From contig NZ_FNCY01000015.1 in NCBI RefSeq assembly GCF_900099695.1, forward strand, positions 1 to 64,000: a stretch of DNA of 64,000 nucleotides. The letters are read 5' to 3'. The position numbers were made by a program, and so were the translations under genes. The notes beneath the pieces are model-generated. The model was not told where the DNA came from. It saw nothing but the letters and a program-made list of their open reading frames with translations, and made no database searches. Positions 1 through 9,709 of the stretch are shown here, in pieces. Numbering within the stretch: the stretch's first letter is position 1; each line of letters begins with the position of its first letter. This stretch comes from Propionivibrio dicarboxylicus (GTDB lineage: Bacteria; Pseudomonadota; Gammaproteobacteria; Burkholderiales; Rhodocyclaceae).

Positions 1-92
1 CGGCTCGGCGGCTCGGCGGCTCGGCGGCTCGGCGGCTCGGCGGCTCGGCGGCTCGGCGGCTCGGCGGCTCGGCGGCTCGGCGGCTCGGCGGC
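1..92. repeat. Tandem 8-bp repeat (CGGCTCGG)n
   Basis: About 11.5 perfect head-to-tail copies of the octamer CGGCTCGG run from the window edge to position 92, where the phase breaks at an A. The true array may be longer because it is cut by the window start. An 8-bp unit is not a multiple of three, so copy-number change within a reading frame would shift it. Nothing in the window shows whether the array lies in a gene or between genes. Confidence 0.95.
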
Positions 93-95
93 ACC

Positions 96-114
96 GTGCC
101 GGAAACACCGGCAC
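96..114. terminator. Perfect hairpin after the tandem repeat
   Basis: GTGCCGG (96-102) and CCGGCAC (108-114) form a 7-bp perfect stem around the loop AAACA. No T-run follows on either strand, so it is not a canonical intrinsic terminator. It could end an upstream gene outside the window. Positions 115-324 show no gene. Confidence 0.35.
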
Positions 115-324
115 GCGGAGGACACCCGCCCGCTTCCGGCCAGCCCATCGCCGTCGCACGCGGCGCCGGCACGCCCGCCCGGCACCCATGCCAACTGCCT
201 ATACAAGCAAATCCTAATTAAGAACAAATCCTAGGCAATTCGGCGGAAAGCGTGGAAAATACAGGGTTTGCTCGATTCAGCCGAGGGGGCTGGATCGGCA
301 TCAGGACCACCAAGGAACGCTGTC

Positions 325-1431
325 ATGAAAAACACCCTGAACGCCTTCTTCGCCTCGCGCGGCGGCATCGTCGCTGTCGGCGCCGTCATCGGCGCGCTCG
401 CCGCCTGGCTCGTCTCGATGGGCAATCCGCCCAACATGGGCATCTGCGTCGCCTGTTTCGAGCGCGACATCGCCGGCGCGCTCGGCCTGCACCGCGCCGA
501 CGTCGTCCAGTACCTGCGCCCGGAAATCCCCGCCTTCGTCCTCGGTTCGCTGGCCGCCGCGCTGGTCTTCGGCGAATTCCGCGCCCGCGCCGGCTCGACG
601 CCGCTGCTGCGCTTCTTCCTCGGCATGTTCGCCGCCATCGGCGCGCTCGTCTTTCTCGGCTGCCCGTGGCGCAGCATCCTGCGCCTCGCCGGCGGCGACG
701 GCAACGCCATCGTCGGCATCGCCGGACTGGCCACCGGCATCTCGGTTGGCGCGCTCTTCCTCAAGAACGGCTTCACCCTCGGCCGCGCCCGCCCGGCACT
801 CAAGCCGGCCGGCTGGCTGATGCCGGCGCTGATGCTCGGTCTGCTCGCGCTGGCGGTCGCCCAACCGGCCTTCATCTTCGCCAGCAGCAAGGGCCCCGGC
901 TCGATGCATGCGCCGCTCCTCATCTCGCTCGGCGCCGGCCTGCTCGTCGGCTTCCTCGCCCAGCGCAGCCGCTTCTGCACGATGGGTTCGATCCGCGACG
1001 CCGTCCTGCTGCGCGACTTCCACCTGATCTCCGGCGTCATCGCCATGGCCGTCGCCGCCTTCGCCGTCAATTGGCTGCTCGGCCAATTCAAGCCGGGTTT
1101 CGCCATGCAGCCGATCGCGCACAGCAACCATCTCTGGAACTTCCTCGGCATGGTGCTCGCCGGCCTCTCGTTCGCGCTCGCCGGCGGCTGCCCCGGACGC
1201 CAGTTGATCCTCACCGGCGAAGGCGACACCGATGCCGGCGTCTTCGTCCTCGGCATGCTCGTCGGTGCCGCTGTCGCCCACAACTTCGCGCTTGCCGCGG
1301 CCGCCGACAAGCTGACCGACGCCGTGCTGCAGGTCGGCGGTCCCGGCTTCAACGGCCAGGTCGCCGTGCTCGTCGGTCTCGTCTTCTGCCTGATTCTCGG
1401 ATTCTCGATGCGCGAGAAATTCGACGCCTGA
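325..1431 (+). CDS. yedE: YedE/YeeE-family putative selenium transporter
   Basis: Polytopic inner-membrane protein of 368 residues from the ATG at 325, preceded by AAGGA at 312-316; a 19-residue upstream extension lacks a ribosome site. It has the two-fold repeat of the YeeE/YedE sulfur-transport family. Cysteine-bearing membrane motifs recur in each half, GCPWR near residue 112 and GGCPGR near residue 290, each close to a conserved Gly-Asp. Family knowledge: YeeE-type proteins import thiosulfate, and the YedE subgroup co-occurs with YedF and SelD in selenium-using genomes. Here it heads an operon with a YedF/TusA carrier, a cysteine desulfurase-like enzyme and a DUF3343 protein, which favours selenium over thiosulfate. 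Substrate is inferred from context only. Confidence 0.85.
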   Translation: MKNTLNAFFASRGGIVAVGAVIGALAAWLVSMGNPPNMGICVACFERDIAGALGLHRADVVQYLRPEIPAFVLGSLAAALVFGEFRARAGSTPLLRFFLGMFAAIGALVFLGCPWRSILRLAGGDGNAIVGIAGLATGISVGALFLKNGFTLGRARPALKPAGWLMPALMLGLLALAVAQPAFIFASSKGPGSMHAPLLISLGAGLLVGFLAQRSRFCTMGSIRDAVLLRDFHLISGVIAMAVAAFAVNWLLGQFKPGFAMQPIAHSNHLWNFLGMVLAGLSFALAGGCPGRQLILTGEGDTDAGVFVLGMLVGAAVAHNFALAAAADKLTDAVLQVGGPGFNGQVAVLVGLVFCLILGFSMREKFDA

Positions 1432-1442
1432 AAGGACACACC

Positions 1443-1658
1443 ATGAAAACACTCGATGTCTGCGGACTCTCCTGCCCCGAACCCGTCGTCCGTACCCAGG
1501 CCGCGCTCAAGGCGCTGCCCGCCGGCGAAAGCCTCGCGGTGCTCGCCGATACCGCCACCGCGCGCGACAACATCCTGCGCACCGCGACGCAGGCCGGCTG
1601 CCGGGTCCGCGCCGACAATGACGGCGATGCCTTCCGCATCGTCCTGACCAAAGCCTGA
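1443..1658 (+). CDS. yedF: TusA/YedF-like sulfur or selenium carrier
   Basis: A 71-residue single-domain TusA-fold protein. The signature CGLSCPEP sits at residues 7-14, with the first Cys in the position that carries persulfide or perselenide in TusA proteins. AAAGGA lies 6 nt before the start, and the gene begins 11 nt after yedE. It lacks the C-terminal DsrE-like extension of full-length YedF, so it is a minimal carrier. In this operon it probably accepts Se or S from the downstream desulfurase-like enzyme; that is inference from gene order. Confidence 0.85.
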   Translation: MKTLDVCGLSCPEPVVRTQAALKALPAGESLAVLADTATARDNILRTATQAGCRVRADNDGDAFRIVLTKA

Positions 1659-1668
1659 TGCACCGCGC

Positions 1669-2850
1669 ATGAGCGGATGCAGCACCGTCTACCTCGACAA
1701 CGCCGCGACGAGTTGGCCGAAGCCGCCCGTCGTCGTCGACGCGGTCGTGCGCGCGCTCACCGAGGTCGGCGGCAACCCCGGCCGCGCCGGGCACGCCCGT
1801 TCGATCGCCGCCGGGCGCCTCGTCGATGCGGCACGCGAAGCCGTGGCCGAATTCTTCGGTGCCAACGATCCCTTGCGCGTCGTCTTCGGCGCCAATGTCA
1901 CCGAGGCGCTCAATCTGGCCCTGTGCGGCCTGCTGCGTCCCGGCGATCACGTCGTCACCAGTTCGATCGAACACAATTCGATGATGCGGCCGCTGCGCCA
2001 GCTCGAAAGCGAGGGCGTCGCGCTCACCGTCGTCGCCTGCGCCGCGGACGGATCGCTCGATCCGGCGCAGGTGCTGGCGGCACTCCGGCCCGAGACCCGG
2101 CTAGTCGCGCTCAGCCAGGCCTCGAACGTCGCCGGCACGCTGCTGCCGGTCGCCGAGATCGGGCGCCGCCTGCGCGCCTGCACGCTGGCGCAACCGCTGC
2201 TGCTCGTCGATAGCGCCGCCTCGGCCGGCATCGTGCCGATCGACATCGAACGCGACGCCATCGACCTCCTCGCCTTCACCGGCCACAAATCGCTGCTCGG
2301 GCCGACCGGCACCGGCGGCCTCATCCTCGGCCGTCGCGTCGATCCGGCACAACTGCGGCCGCTCAAGCGCGGCGGCACCGGCAGCCTGTCGGAACAGGAG
2401 GAACAGCCGCGCTTCCTGCCCGACGCCTTCGAGAGCGGCACGCTCAACGTCGCCGGCCTCGCCGGTCTCGATGCCGGCCTGCGCTGGCTGCTCGCCCAGG
2501 ATCACGCGGCACTACGCCAACAGCATGACGCCAACACGCGCCGGCTGATCGACGGCCTCGCGGCAATTCCCGGCGTGACGCTCCACGGCCCGCGCGATCC
2601 GGCCCGCCAGGTCGACATCGTCTCCTTCACCCTGGCCGGGCTGTCGTGTTCCGAAGCCGGTTTCCGCCTCGACGAGGAATTCGGCGTCGAATGCCGCATC
2701 GGCCTGCACTGCGCCCCGGCGGCGCACCGCACGCTGGGGACTTTTCCCGAGGGGACGATCCGCTTCGCGCCCGGCCTATTTACGCCGAGCGAGGGGCTGG
2801 AGATGGCGATCGACGCCGTCGCCCGGCTGGCGAGGAGCGCGCATGTCTGA
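1669..2850 (+). CDS. Cysteine desulfurase / selenocysteine lyase-like PLP enzyme
   Basis: Class V aminotransferase-fold PLP enzyme, 393 residues, cytoplasmic. The PLP lysine is in FTGHKSLLGPTG (about residue 208), the cofactor-stacking His is in SSIEHNS (about 103), and the mobile-loop Cys is in GLHCAPAAH (about 346). This loop form is typical of the desulfurase subfamily found beside selenium and redox genes rather than housekeeping IscS. It would remove S from cysteine or Se from selenocysteine and load the TusA-like carrier. It starts 10 nt after yedF and overlaps the next gene by 8 nt, so the three are translationally linked. The ribosome site is weak. Preference for Se over S cannot be read from sequence. 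Confidence 0.88.
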   Translation: MSGCSTVYLDNAATSWPKPPVVVDAVVRALTEVGGNPGRAGHARSIAAGRLVDAAREAVAEFFGANDPLRVVFGANVTEALNLALCGLLRPGDHVVTSSIEHNSMMRPLRQLESEGVALTVVACAADGSLDPAQVLAALRPETRLVALSQASNVAGTLLPVAEIGRRLRACTLAQPLLLVDSAASAGIVPIDIERDAIDLLAFTGHKSLLGPTGTGGLILGRRVDPAQLRPLKRGGTGSLSEQEEQPRFLPDAFESGTLNVAGLAGLDAGLRWLLAQDHAALRQQHDANTRRLIDGLAAIPGVTLHGPRDPARQVDIVSFTLAGLSCSEAGFRLDEEFGVECRIGLHCAPAAHRTLGTFPEGTIRFAPGLFTPSEGLEMAIDAVARLARSAHV

Positions 2851-3073
2851 TCCGACGCCGGCCTACCTGCTCTTCCACACCAGCAACCACGCCTTCCGCG
2901 CCGAAAAATTGCTGGGCGCGCGCCAGCTCGCCGTCAAGCTCGTGCCGGTGCCGCGCCACCTGAGTTCCGACTGCGGCGTCTGCCTGCGCCTGGCCCCGGA
3001 CGCGCGACATGCGGCCGCCGAGGCGCTGGCCGGCACCGGCGTCGAACTCGCCGGCGTGCATCCGCCGCTCTGA
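2843..3073 (+). CDS. DUF3343 putative Se/S carrier protein
   Basis: Small soluble protein of 76 residues matching DUF3343, a family annotated as Se/S carrier-like and often next to YedF and cysteine desulfurase genes. The CxxC motif SSDCGVCLR lies near residues 40-48. It overlaps the end of the desulfurase gene by 8 nt, the tightest coupling in the operon, which suggests it partners that enzyme. The product is probably a thiol/selenol relay. No biochemical role is established for the family. Confidence 0.75.
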   Translation: MSDPTPAYLLFHTSNHAFRAEKLLGARQLAVKLVPVPRHLSSDCGVCLRLAPDARHAAAEALAGTGVELAGVHPPL

Positions 3074-3218
3074 TCCAACACGTTTCCGCACCGCGTTCCT
3101 CTCCTCCCGCGCCGATGCCATCGGCTTGAAGACCCACGCCTTCGCGCCTATCCTGAACGCAGCTCAACGCGTTTGGCATAGCGTCTGGCGCGAAGTTTGA
3201 CGTAAGGACGGAGGCCGC

Positions 3219-3926
3219 ATGGAAACCTGGCGGATCGACTACCGCTTCATTCTCGACAACGCCCCGGTCGCCAGTTTTCCGCTCGTTTTCGACGCGGCGA
3301 CGATGCGCCCGCTGACGCCGCTGCCCACCGACGCGCCCGCGTGGTGCCGGCTCGACTGCCAGCGCTGTGCCGGTTGCCGCCAGGCCGACGACACGCCGTT
3401 CTGCCCGGCGGCGCTACGCCTCGCCGAGCTGCTGGCCTGGTCGCAGCATCTCGATTCCTGGCGGCCGCTGCACCTGGAGGTCCGTGCCGGCGGACGGACG
3501 ACGACGGTCGACACCACGGCACAGCGCGCCGTCAGTTCGCTGATGGGGCTGCTGATCGCCACCTCGGGCTGTCCCGACACCGAATTTCTGCGCCCGATGG
3601 CGCGCTTTCACCAGCCCGTCGCCGACGAGATCGAGACCGCCTTCCGCGCCGTTTCGACCTGCCTGCTGGCGCAGTATGTCGCCGCCCAGGCCGGCCGTCG
3701 CGGCGACGAGACGATCGATGGCCTGCGCGCCCGCTACGGCCGGCTCCACGACATCAACCGCGCGCTCTGCGACCGCCTGCGCAACGCCGTCGACGCCGAC
3801 TCGATCCCCAATGCCATGATCATCCTCGACTGCTTCGCCAAGGCAGTTCCGGGCATGATCGACGACGCGCTGTCCGAGCTCGCCGGGCTGTTCGAGGCCT
3901 ATCCGCAAGACCTGCCGGGCGCCTGA
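3219..3926 (+). CDS. Cysteine-rich conserved protein of unknown function
   Basis: A soluble protein of 235 residues that I do not recognise. Cysteines 43, 47, 50, 53 and 62 form a dense CX3CX2CX2CX8C cluster, which could bind zinc or an iron-sulfur cluster. The rest is mostly helical with no signal peptide or membrane segment. It lies 145 bp after the DUF3343 gene on the same strand with a purine-rich ribosome site (GGACGGAGG) before the ATG, so it may be its own transcription unit. It converges on the chemoreceptor gene 25 bp away. A link to selenium handling rests on position only. Confidence 0.7.
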   Translation: METWRIDYRFILDNAPVASFPLVFDAATMRPLTPLPTDAPAWCRLDCQRCAGCRQADDTPFCPAALRLAELLAWSQHLDSWRPLHLEVRAGGRTTTVDTTAQRAVSSLMGLLIATSGCPDTEFLRPMARFHQPVADEIETAFRAVSTCLLAQYVAAQAGRRGDETIDGLRARYGRLHDINRALCDRLRNAVDADSIPNAMIILDCFAKAVPGMIDDALSELAGLFEAYPQDLPGA

Positions 3927-3951
3927 CGGCGGCCGGCACAAACACACGCGC

Positions 3952-5586
3952 TCAGCAACGAAAGCGACTGACCAGGCGCCCCAATTCGACGGCGATCTGG
4001 TTCATTTCGTCGGCCGTATCGGCGGTCGATTGCATCGCCGTGCTGGTCTCCTCCACCATCTGCGCGATCTGCTCGACGCGCTGGGCGATGGCATTGCTGG
4101 CCACGCTCTGTTCCTTCGTCGCACCGGCGACCTCGTCGATACTCGCCAAGGTCGATTCGGCACCTGCGCGGATCCGCCGCAAGGCGTCCGCCGCCTCGCC
4201 CGCCGCCTTGACGCCGGCCTCGATCTGCGGCAACGCCGTCCCCATCACGGCGACGACCTGGACCGTATCGGACTGGATACCCGAGATCATCTCTTCGATC
4301 TCGACCGTCGCCACGGAAGTCCGCTCGGCCAGCTTGCGCACCTCGTCCGCCACCACGGCAAAGCCGCGGCCCTGCTCGCCCGCCCGCGCCGCTTCGATCG
4401 CCGCATTGAGCGCCAACAGATTGGTCTGCCCGGCGATTTCCTTGATCACCCCGGCAATCGACGAGATCTGATTGGCGCGCTCCTCGAGCTTGGCAATCCG
4501 CGCCGAGGCACCGCTGACCGTCACCGAAATCTCGTTGATATCTTCGCTCGCCACCTGGATGCGCGCCACGCCGTCCTCGGACAATTCGGCCGACGCGCGC
4601 GAATGCTCCTGTGTTGCCCCGGCGCTGTCGGAAATATGATTGACGCTGACGGTCATTTCCTCGATCGCCGCCGCCATCGACTGTGTCGCATCGGCCTGCC
4701 GCTGCGCTGCAATGGCCACCTCGTGCGCCGCCGTGTTGATCCGTTCGGCACCTTGCGCCAGACGTTGCGCGCTGCCCATGATGTCGGCGACCATCGTGCG
4801 GATCGCGCTCACCATCTGGTCGGCCGAGGCGAGGATGCTGCCCGGCGTCGACGCCGGGAAGTTCACCGTCAGATCGCCGGTCGCCACACGCGACATCAGA
4901 TCGATCGCCGTCGCCGGCTCGCCGCCGAGCTGCCGGACAATGCTGCGCGAAACGAAATACGCCACCACCGACACCACCGCAAAAATCAGCGCCGACAACA
5001 ACAGGTCGGCGATCACCGCCTTGCGCACGGTTTCATCGACGTCATCGACATAAACACCGGTGCCGACGATCCATTGCCACTCGGGCACCGCCGCCAGATA
5101 GGCAAGCTTCGGCTTCGGCTCCTCCTGCCCGGCGCGCGGGAACCAGTACTCGACGTAGCCCTTGCCCGGCCCCTTGCCGGTCGCGACGAAGGCATCCCAG
5201 AGCTTGAAGCCCTTCTTGTCGGTCTTGCCGAGCATGATCTGGCCTTCGATCTTCGGACTGCCGGCAACCATCAAGGCGCGCCCGTCGAAGTCATAGACGA
5301 AAAAGTAATCGTCATTGCCGAAGCGCAAGGGCCGCAGCGCCTCCTTCGCCTGCTGCTGCGCTTCGTCGCGGCTCAGCTTCTTGTCCGCTTCGAGCTTCTG
5401 ATACTGGAGCACCACGCCCTTCGACGATTCGACGAGATCGCGCAAGCGGACCTTGTGCGCCTCCAGCGCCTGTTCGCGCGTGTTGATTACGGTATTGGCC
5501 GCCAGCAGCGCCAACCCTGCCAGAACGACGACCCCGGCCACCAGCAAACGACCGCTGACCCGCATCTTGTCGAAATTGATCATCAT
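3952..5586 (-). CDS. Methyl-accepting chemotaxis protein, single-Cache sensor
   Basis: Transmembrane chemoreceptor of 544 residues. TM1 is at about 10-32, then a periplasmic single-Cache (sCache_2-type) domain at 35-185 with [11 protein letters not shown] and [17 protein letters not shown]2 at 188-212, HAMP at 213-265, and a long cytoplasmic coiled coil with the signalling hairpin ([30 protein letters not shown] in pieces) around 390. sCache_2 domains typically bind small organic acids. There is no C-terminal CheR-binding pentapeptide. Two adjacent ATGs begin the frame; AAGGAG is better spaced for the second, at 5583. It forms a pair with the next receptor on the same strand. Confidence 0.93.
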   Translation of the reverse strand: MMINFDKMRVSGRLLVAGVVVLAGLALLAANTVINTREQALEAHKVRLRDLVESSKGVVLQYQKLEADKKLSRDEAQQQAKEALRPLRFGNDDYFFVYDFDGRALMVAGSPKIEGQIMLGKTDKKGFKLWDAFVATGKGPGKGYVEYWFPRAGQEEPKPKLAYLAAVPEWQWIVGTGVYVDDVDETVRKAVIADLLLSALIFAVVSVVAYFVSRSIVRQLGGEPATAIDLMSRVATGDLTVNFPASTPGSILASADQMVSAIRTMVADIMGSAQRLAQGAERINTAAHEVAIAAQRQADATQSMAAAIEEMTVSVNHISDSAGATQEHSRASAELSEDGVARIQVASEDINEISVTVSGASARIAKLEERANQISSIAGVIKEIAGQTNLLALNAAIEAARAGEQGRGFAVVADEVRKLAERTSVATVEIEEMISGIQSDTVQVVAVMGTALPQIEAGVKAAGEAADALRRIRAGAESTLASIDEVAGATKEQSVASNAIAQRVEQIAQMVEETSTAMQSTADTADEMNQIAVELGRLVSRFRC

Positions 5587-5856
5587 TCCGCTCCTTCAGA
5601 AAGATCGCGTCCAGTTTCGCCGGCATTCATGCTGGAATGCCACCGTGATTTCGTCGCCACGATATCGGCATCGAAGGCAAAGCAACCGGAGATCGGTGCT
5701 TCCAGCCGCTTGCCGATGATTTTCAGTGTAGTCGCTTTTGCGACCCCGTCCCAAATGTACTATTTCCCGATGCCCGACTTCATTCGGAGAGCATGGCTCC
5801 GGGGACGACACCTACCGCCCCATAGCGAAAGCCATCGACATCGCCCGGGAGTCCCC

Positions 5857-7854
5857 TTACAGGGTGAAGCGATCGACGCTCGCCAGCGTCTGCGCGGCAA
5901 TCATCTTCATGCGTTCGGCAACATCGGCCGCGCGTTGCGCCCGTTCCTGGTTATGCTCGGCCTGCTGGGCGATTTCCTCGACGTTGCGCGCGACGATTTC
6001 GCTGACCGAGGTCTGCTCGCGCAAGCCGTCCGAGATCCCGGAGACAGCCTGGCCGACCTTCTTCGACCCTTCCTGCATGTCGCGAATGCAGCTCCCCGCC
6101 TTCCCGGCAAGTGCCACGCCGGAATCGACCTGATTGACACCGTTGCGCATGCTCTCCACGGCATTGCTCGCGCCGTTCTGTATTTGCAGAACCGTTTCCG
6201 AGATCTCCGTCGTGGACACCGTCGTACGCTCGGCGAGTTTCCGCACTTCGTCGGCGACGACGGCGAATCCGCGCCCCGTCTCGCCGGCGCGCGCCGCTTC
6301 GATCGCCGCATTCAGCGCCAGCAGATTGGTCTGATCGGCAATGTCGCGGATGACACCGACGATTTGCGTAATCTTTTCGGTTTCCTTGCCGAGTTCGGAT
6401 ACCACCTGAGATGCCCCGCGCACTGTTTCGGCAATGGTGGTCATCGAACCGACCGCCTCGCCGATGACACGCGCGCCATTCTCCGAAACGACATTCGACT
6501 GATTGACGACGTTCTGGGTCTGCTCGGAATGGCCCGACATCTGCTCGATGCTCGTCGCCAATTCCTCGATCGCCGATGCCAGCGCCATCGACTCGTTGCT
6601 CTGATCGTGCGAACCGATCGACACTTCATCCGCCGCCTTGGCGAGTTCCACGGCTTCCGAAGAAATGCGATGCATGCCCTCTTTGACCTCGGCGATCATC
6701 GAACGCAGGTGACCGCAGGTTGTGCGGCAAGCGCTCAACAGCTGCCCGATTTCATCCCGGTTGCGAACCTCGATCGATACCGACAGGTCGCCCGCCGCCA
6801 CGCGCGAAAACACCTGCTCCAGCTCGCGCAGCGGTTTGCGCAAGCAGATCCGCGTAATCAACTGGATGGCGACGCCAATCGCCAGCAACGTCACCAGGCA
6901 ACTCCCGATCAAGGCGGTCGTCACAGCCCGGGCGTCCTGGGTGAACTCATCGACGAAGCTCCCCGAAATAACCAGCCAATCCCAGCGTTGGAACGTGTCG
7001 AAAACGGCGATCTTTTCCTTCGACAGGACTTGATTATCGACCGGTGTGTAGTTGACCTGCCCGGACGCCTTGTCGACCATTTCGCGGACGATGGCGCGAC
7101 CCTTTTCCGCCTTGGCCTCGATAATGTTCTTACCCTCGAGCGACGGATGAATGACCACCTGCCCGGCATTGGCGCCGCGTTCGACGACAAAGACATAACC
7201 GGTATCGCCGACCTTGATTTCCCGGATTTGCTTCTTCAATGCGGCGAGGCTCTCGGTGAAATCGACCCCGATGAAACTTGCGCCGACGACAGTGCCTGCC
7301 TCGTTCTTGATCGGCACGTAGCGCGTCATGTAATTGCGCGAGAACAGCGTCGCCCGACCGGTGTAGCTTTGCCCTGTCGCAAGCGCCTTGTAGGCGCCCG
7401 AGTTCCGGTCCAGCGCGGTGCCGACGACTTTCTGGCCGGCGCTGTCACGCAGCGTACTGGCTTTCCGCACGAAATCGTCGCCCTCCTTGACGAAGATCGT
7501 GGATACCGCCGCTGCACTGCCCGAGAATTCCTCGACCAGTTTCTCGAACTGGGCCCCATTGCCGCGCTTGATCGCCTCCCCGGCATAGGCCGCGAACGCG
7601 CCGCCAAGCTGTTCCGATGAGCGCTCCAACTCGGTCGCGAAGGTATCGATCATGCGGATGATGCGCTGGTTGCTCCCCTTGAGATTTTCGGCGGCGGAAA
7701 GTTCCAGCCGGTCGGAGAGAAAGGAAATGAGAAAGGCCGTACAGAGGCCGAACACCATCGCGAACACCACCAAGGTGATGGCATTGATCTTGGCCGCAAG
7801 ACTGCGATCCTGGAACCATTGATAAACCGCCGCCATCCCAGTCCCCTCTCCCAT
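5857..7854 (-). CDS. Methyl-accepting chemotaxis protein, large Cache sensor
   Basis: Chemoreceptor of 665 residues. TM1 is at 22-48 and a large periplasmic Cache3/Cache2-type region follows to about 325, including [12 protein letters not shown] and [16 protein letters not shown]2 is at about 330-352, then HAMP and a signalling domain with the conserved [20 protein letters not shown] tip. The ligand is unknown. The ATG at 7854 has GGGGAG 9 nt upstream; an internal ATG at 7836 also has a good site, so the first six residues are uncertain. It lies upstream of, and co-directional with, the single-Cache receptor, separated by 270 bp, so co-transcription is possible but not certain. Confidence 0.92.
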   Translation of the reverse strand: MGEGTGMAAVYQWFQDRSLAAKINAITLVVFAMVFGLCTAFLISFLSDRLELSAAENLKGSNQRIIRMIDTFATELERSSEQLGGAFAAYAGEAIKRGNGAQFEKLVEEFSGSAAAVSTIFVKEGDDFVRKASTLRDSAGQKVVGTALDRNSGAYKALATGQSYTGRATLFSRNYMTRYVPIKNEAGTVVGASFIGVDFTESLAALKKQIREIKVGDTGYVFVVERGANAGQVVIHPSLEGKNIIEAKAEKGRAIVREMVDKASGQVNYTPVDNQVLSKEKIAVFDTFQRWDWLVISGSFVDEFTQDARAVTTALIGSCLVTLLAIGVAIQLITRICLRKPLRELEQVFSRVAAGDLSVSIEVRNRDEIGQLLSACRTTCGHLRSMIAEVKEGMHRISSEAVELAKAADEVSIGSHDQSNESMALASAIEELATSIEQMSGHSEQTQNVVNQSNVVSENGARVIGEAVGSMTTIAETVRGASQVVSELGKETEKITQIVGVIRDIADQTNLLALNAAIEAARAGETGRGFAVVADEVRKLAERTTVSTTEISETVLQIQNGASNAVESMRNGVNQVDSGVALAGKAGSCIRDMQEGSKKVGQAVSGISDGLREQTSVSEIVARNVEEIAQQAEHNQERAQRAADVAERMKMIAAQTLASVDRFTL

Positions 7855-8358
7855 TTTTCAGTTCTCCCCTTTTGCAGCCAAGGCATCGCTACGGGTAAAA
7901 ACCCGAAACTTCAATTGTTTCCAACAACGGCATACGAATGCGGCCGAAGCCGCCGCAATCAGAAAGCAAAAAGAGCACGTCAGAATTAATGCCAAACGCG
8001 TACCGATACGCCGTTTCCGCTAACACGTGTATGCGCATGTTGTTTCGCGGCTATGTTATCCATTTTCACGAATTCAACCTATAACACGCACATGGCAGAA
8101 TTCACGCACTAACATGGTATTTGACCAATTCAGCTCATTGCCGAAGCCTGAAATAATGACATAGCAATGACATATCAACCGACACGACAAGAATCAGGTA
8201 TAGACGATATTTGCGAGAATGACGAGCACAAAATTCGAAAAGGCTTCGGCAACAGCGAACAACACGACTGCCGGCGCCATCTGAATGACATCGCACGCAA
8301 TTGTCCGGGCGGCGGCGACAAAGATGGTCTAGGATGTATTTTCGAAGCGCGGAACATC
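7855..8358. other. Intergenic region between divergent signalling genes
   Basis: About 500 bp of AT-richer DNA that should hold the promoters of the chemoreceptor (minus) and the HD protein (plus). A small hairpin, CGGGT-AAAA-ACCCG, lies near 7891-7904. The reading frame of the HD protein is open back to 8167, but its third-position base use there is unlike the gene body, so I treat 8167-8358 as untranslated. No convincing sigma-28 or sigma-54 element was found. Confidence 0.5.
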
Positions 8359-9645
8359 ATGACAATGGCCATTCCGATGCAGAACACCTCGACCCGGCAC
8401 GCACGTGGCACTGATCTTCACATAAATGTCCGGCATATTCTGTTCGCACTTTCCGATGCCCTCGACCTCGTCGGCATCGACGATGTCGCCCATGGAAAGC
8501 GCGTAGGAATCATGGCCGCCGAATGCGCGAGAAAGGCGGGCGATTCAACCGCCGAGATTTCCGCGCTCTTCGATCTCGGCCTGCTTCATGATATCGGGGT
8601 ATCGTCGTCCATCACGCACGACCATCTCGTGCAAGAATTCGACTGGAACGACGCGCAGAATCACTGTGAAATCGGCTACGGCCTTCTCAACAACTATTCG
8701 CGCCTGACATGGGCGGCGTTGCCGGTCAAATACCACCATACACGCTGGGACTGCCTGCCGGTTGAACGCCTGGGAGAGTCAGTGGCGACCCGGGCGAATC
8801 TGATCTACCTGACCGACCGCGTGGACGGACTGGCCGCGGCGCATTATGCCGATGGCAGCTTGCTGATGAGCACGCAGGCGATCCGCCAGTTCATCGAAAA
8901 ATGCGCAGGCAGCTATTTTTCGCCGGCACTCGTCGAGATGTTCCTCGACGCATCGCGGTCGGAAGCCTTCTGGCTGTCGCTCGAACCGCGTTCGATACAG
9001 GCCTACATGTCGGAGATGTTCGCGCTGGGAGACTATTGCTCGATGGCGCTCCCCGAACTGAAGCAGGTGGCCGAAATATTTTCCCGCATCGTCGACGCCA
9101 AGAGTCCATTCACCGCCGAGCACTCGCATGGGGTCGCCTCATTGGCAAAGCATATCGGCCAACGAATGAGCGTATCGCCGGAAAATTGCGACAAGCTCGA
9201 AATCGCCGGATTGCTGCACGACATCGGCAAGCTACGGGTGCCGGACGATGTCCTCGACAAACCGGGAAAGCTGGACGAGCGGGAACGCAAGATCATGAAC
9301 TCCCACAGTTTCGAGACGTACCAGATATTGCGCTGCATCCCCGGACTCGAAGACATTTCCCGCTGGGCATCCTGTCACCATGAGGAACCGAACGGCAACG
9401 GCTATCCGTTCCACATCGACGCGAGGACACTGGAACTCGAAGCGAGAATTCTCCGCGTCGCCGACATTTTCCAGGCGATGGTGCAGAATCGCCCGTACCG
9501 GCGCGGACTCTCCCAGGCGGACGTGCGCCTGTTCATGGCGGATCTGTGCGCGCAGGGCGCCATCGAGCGGGAAATCTTCGATGCCGTCGACTCGGACTTG
9601 CCCGCCGCATACAAGGCGGCGCTTCCGTCGCTGGCGCCCGTCTGA
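8359..9645 (+). CDS. Tandem HD / HD-GYP domain protein, probable c-di-GMP phosphodiesterase
   Basis: Cytoplasmic protein of 428 residues from ATG 8359 (GGAA 4 nt upstream); the frame is open to 8167. Two HD-type modules are visible. The N-terminal one has HGKR, LLHDIG and YHHTRWD. The C-terminal one has EHSHGV, LLHDIGKLRVPD, SHSFETYQIL and HHEEPNGNGYP, the full HD-GYP signature including GYP. HD-GYP enzymes hydrolyse c-di-GMP with a bimetal or trimetal site, and the histidines and aspartates for this are present in the second module. The first module lacks GYP and may be regulatory. No receiver or sensor domain is fused. Its place between receptors and a PAS regulator fits motility or lifestyle control. 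Confidence 0.85.
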   Translation: MTMAIPMQNTSTRHARGTDLHINVRHILFALSDALDLVGIDDVAHGKRVGIMAAECARKAGDSTAEISALFDLGLLHDIGVSSSITHDHLVQEFDWNDAQNHCEIGYGLLNNYSRLTWAALPVKYHHTRWDCLPVERLGESVATRANLIYLTDRVDGLAAAHYADGSLLMSTQAIRQFIEKCAGSYFSPALVEMFLDASRSEAFWLSLEPRSIQAYMSEMFALGDYCSMALPELKQVAEIFSRIVDAKSPFTAEHSHGVASLAKHIGQRMSVSPENCDKLEIAGLLHDIGKLRVPDDVLDKPGKLDERERKIMNSHSFETYQILRCIPGLEDISRWASCHHEEPNGNGYPFHIDARTLELEARILRVADIFQAMVQNRPYRRGLSQADVRLFMADLCAQGAIEREIFDAVDSDLPAAYKAALPSLAPV

Positions 9646-9709
9646 TCAGGCTCCGGGCGTCAAATTCAGCGTATCGGCGCACGCAAGGCGGCGCACCCGA
9701 CAAAGCGCG

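Noticed and set aside
1-92. CRISPR-like repeat
   Set aside because: Pure 8-bp tandem repeat with no spacers.
5662-5669. GCCGATAT as a sigma-28 -10 box for the first chemoreceptor
   Set aside because: No TAAAG-like -35 sequence lies at the required distance.
4030-7620. 1196-residue plus-strand open frame opposite two chemoreceptors
   Set aside because: Antisense shadow of two well-defined receptor genes; also crosses their intergenic gap without a ribosome site or domain.
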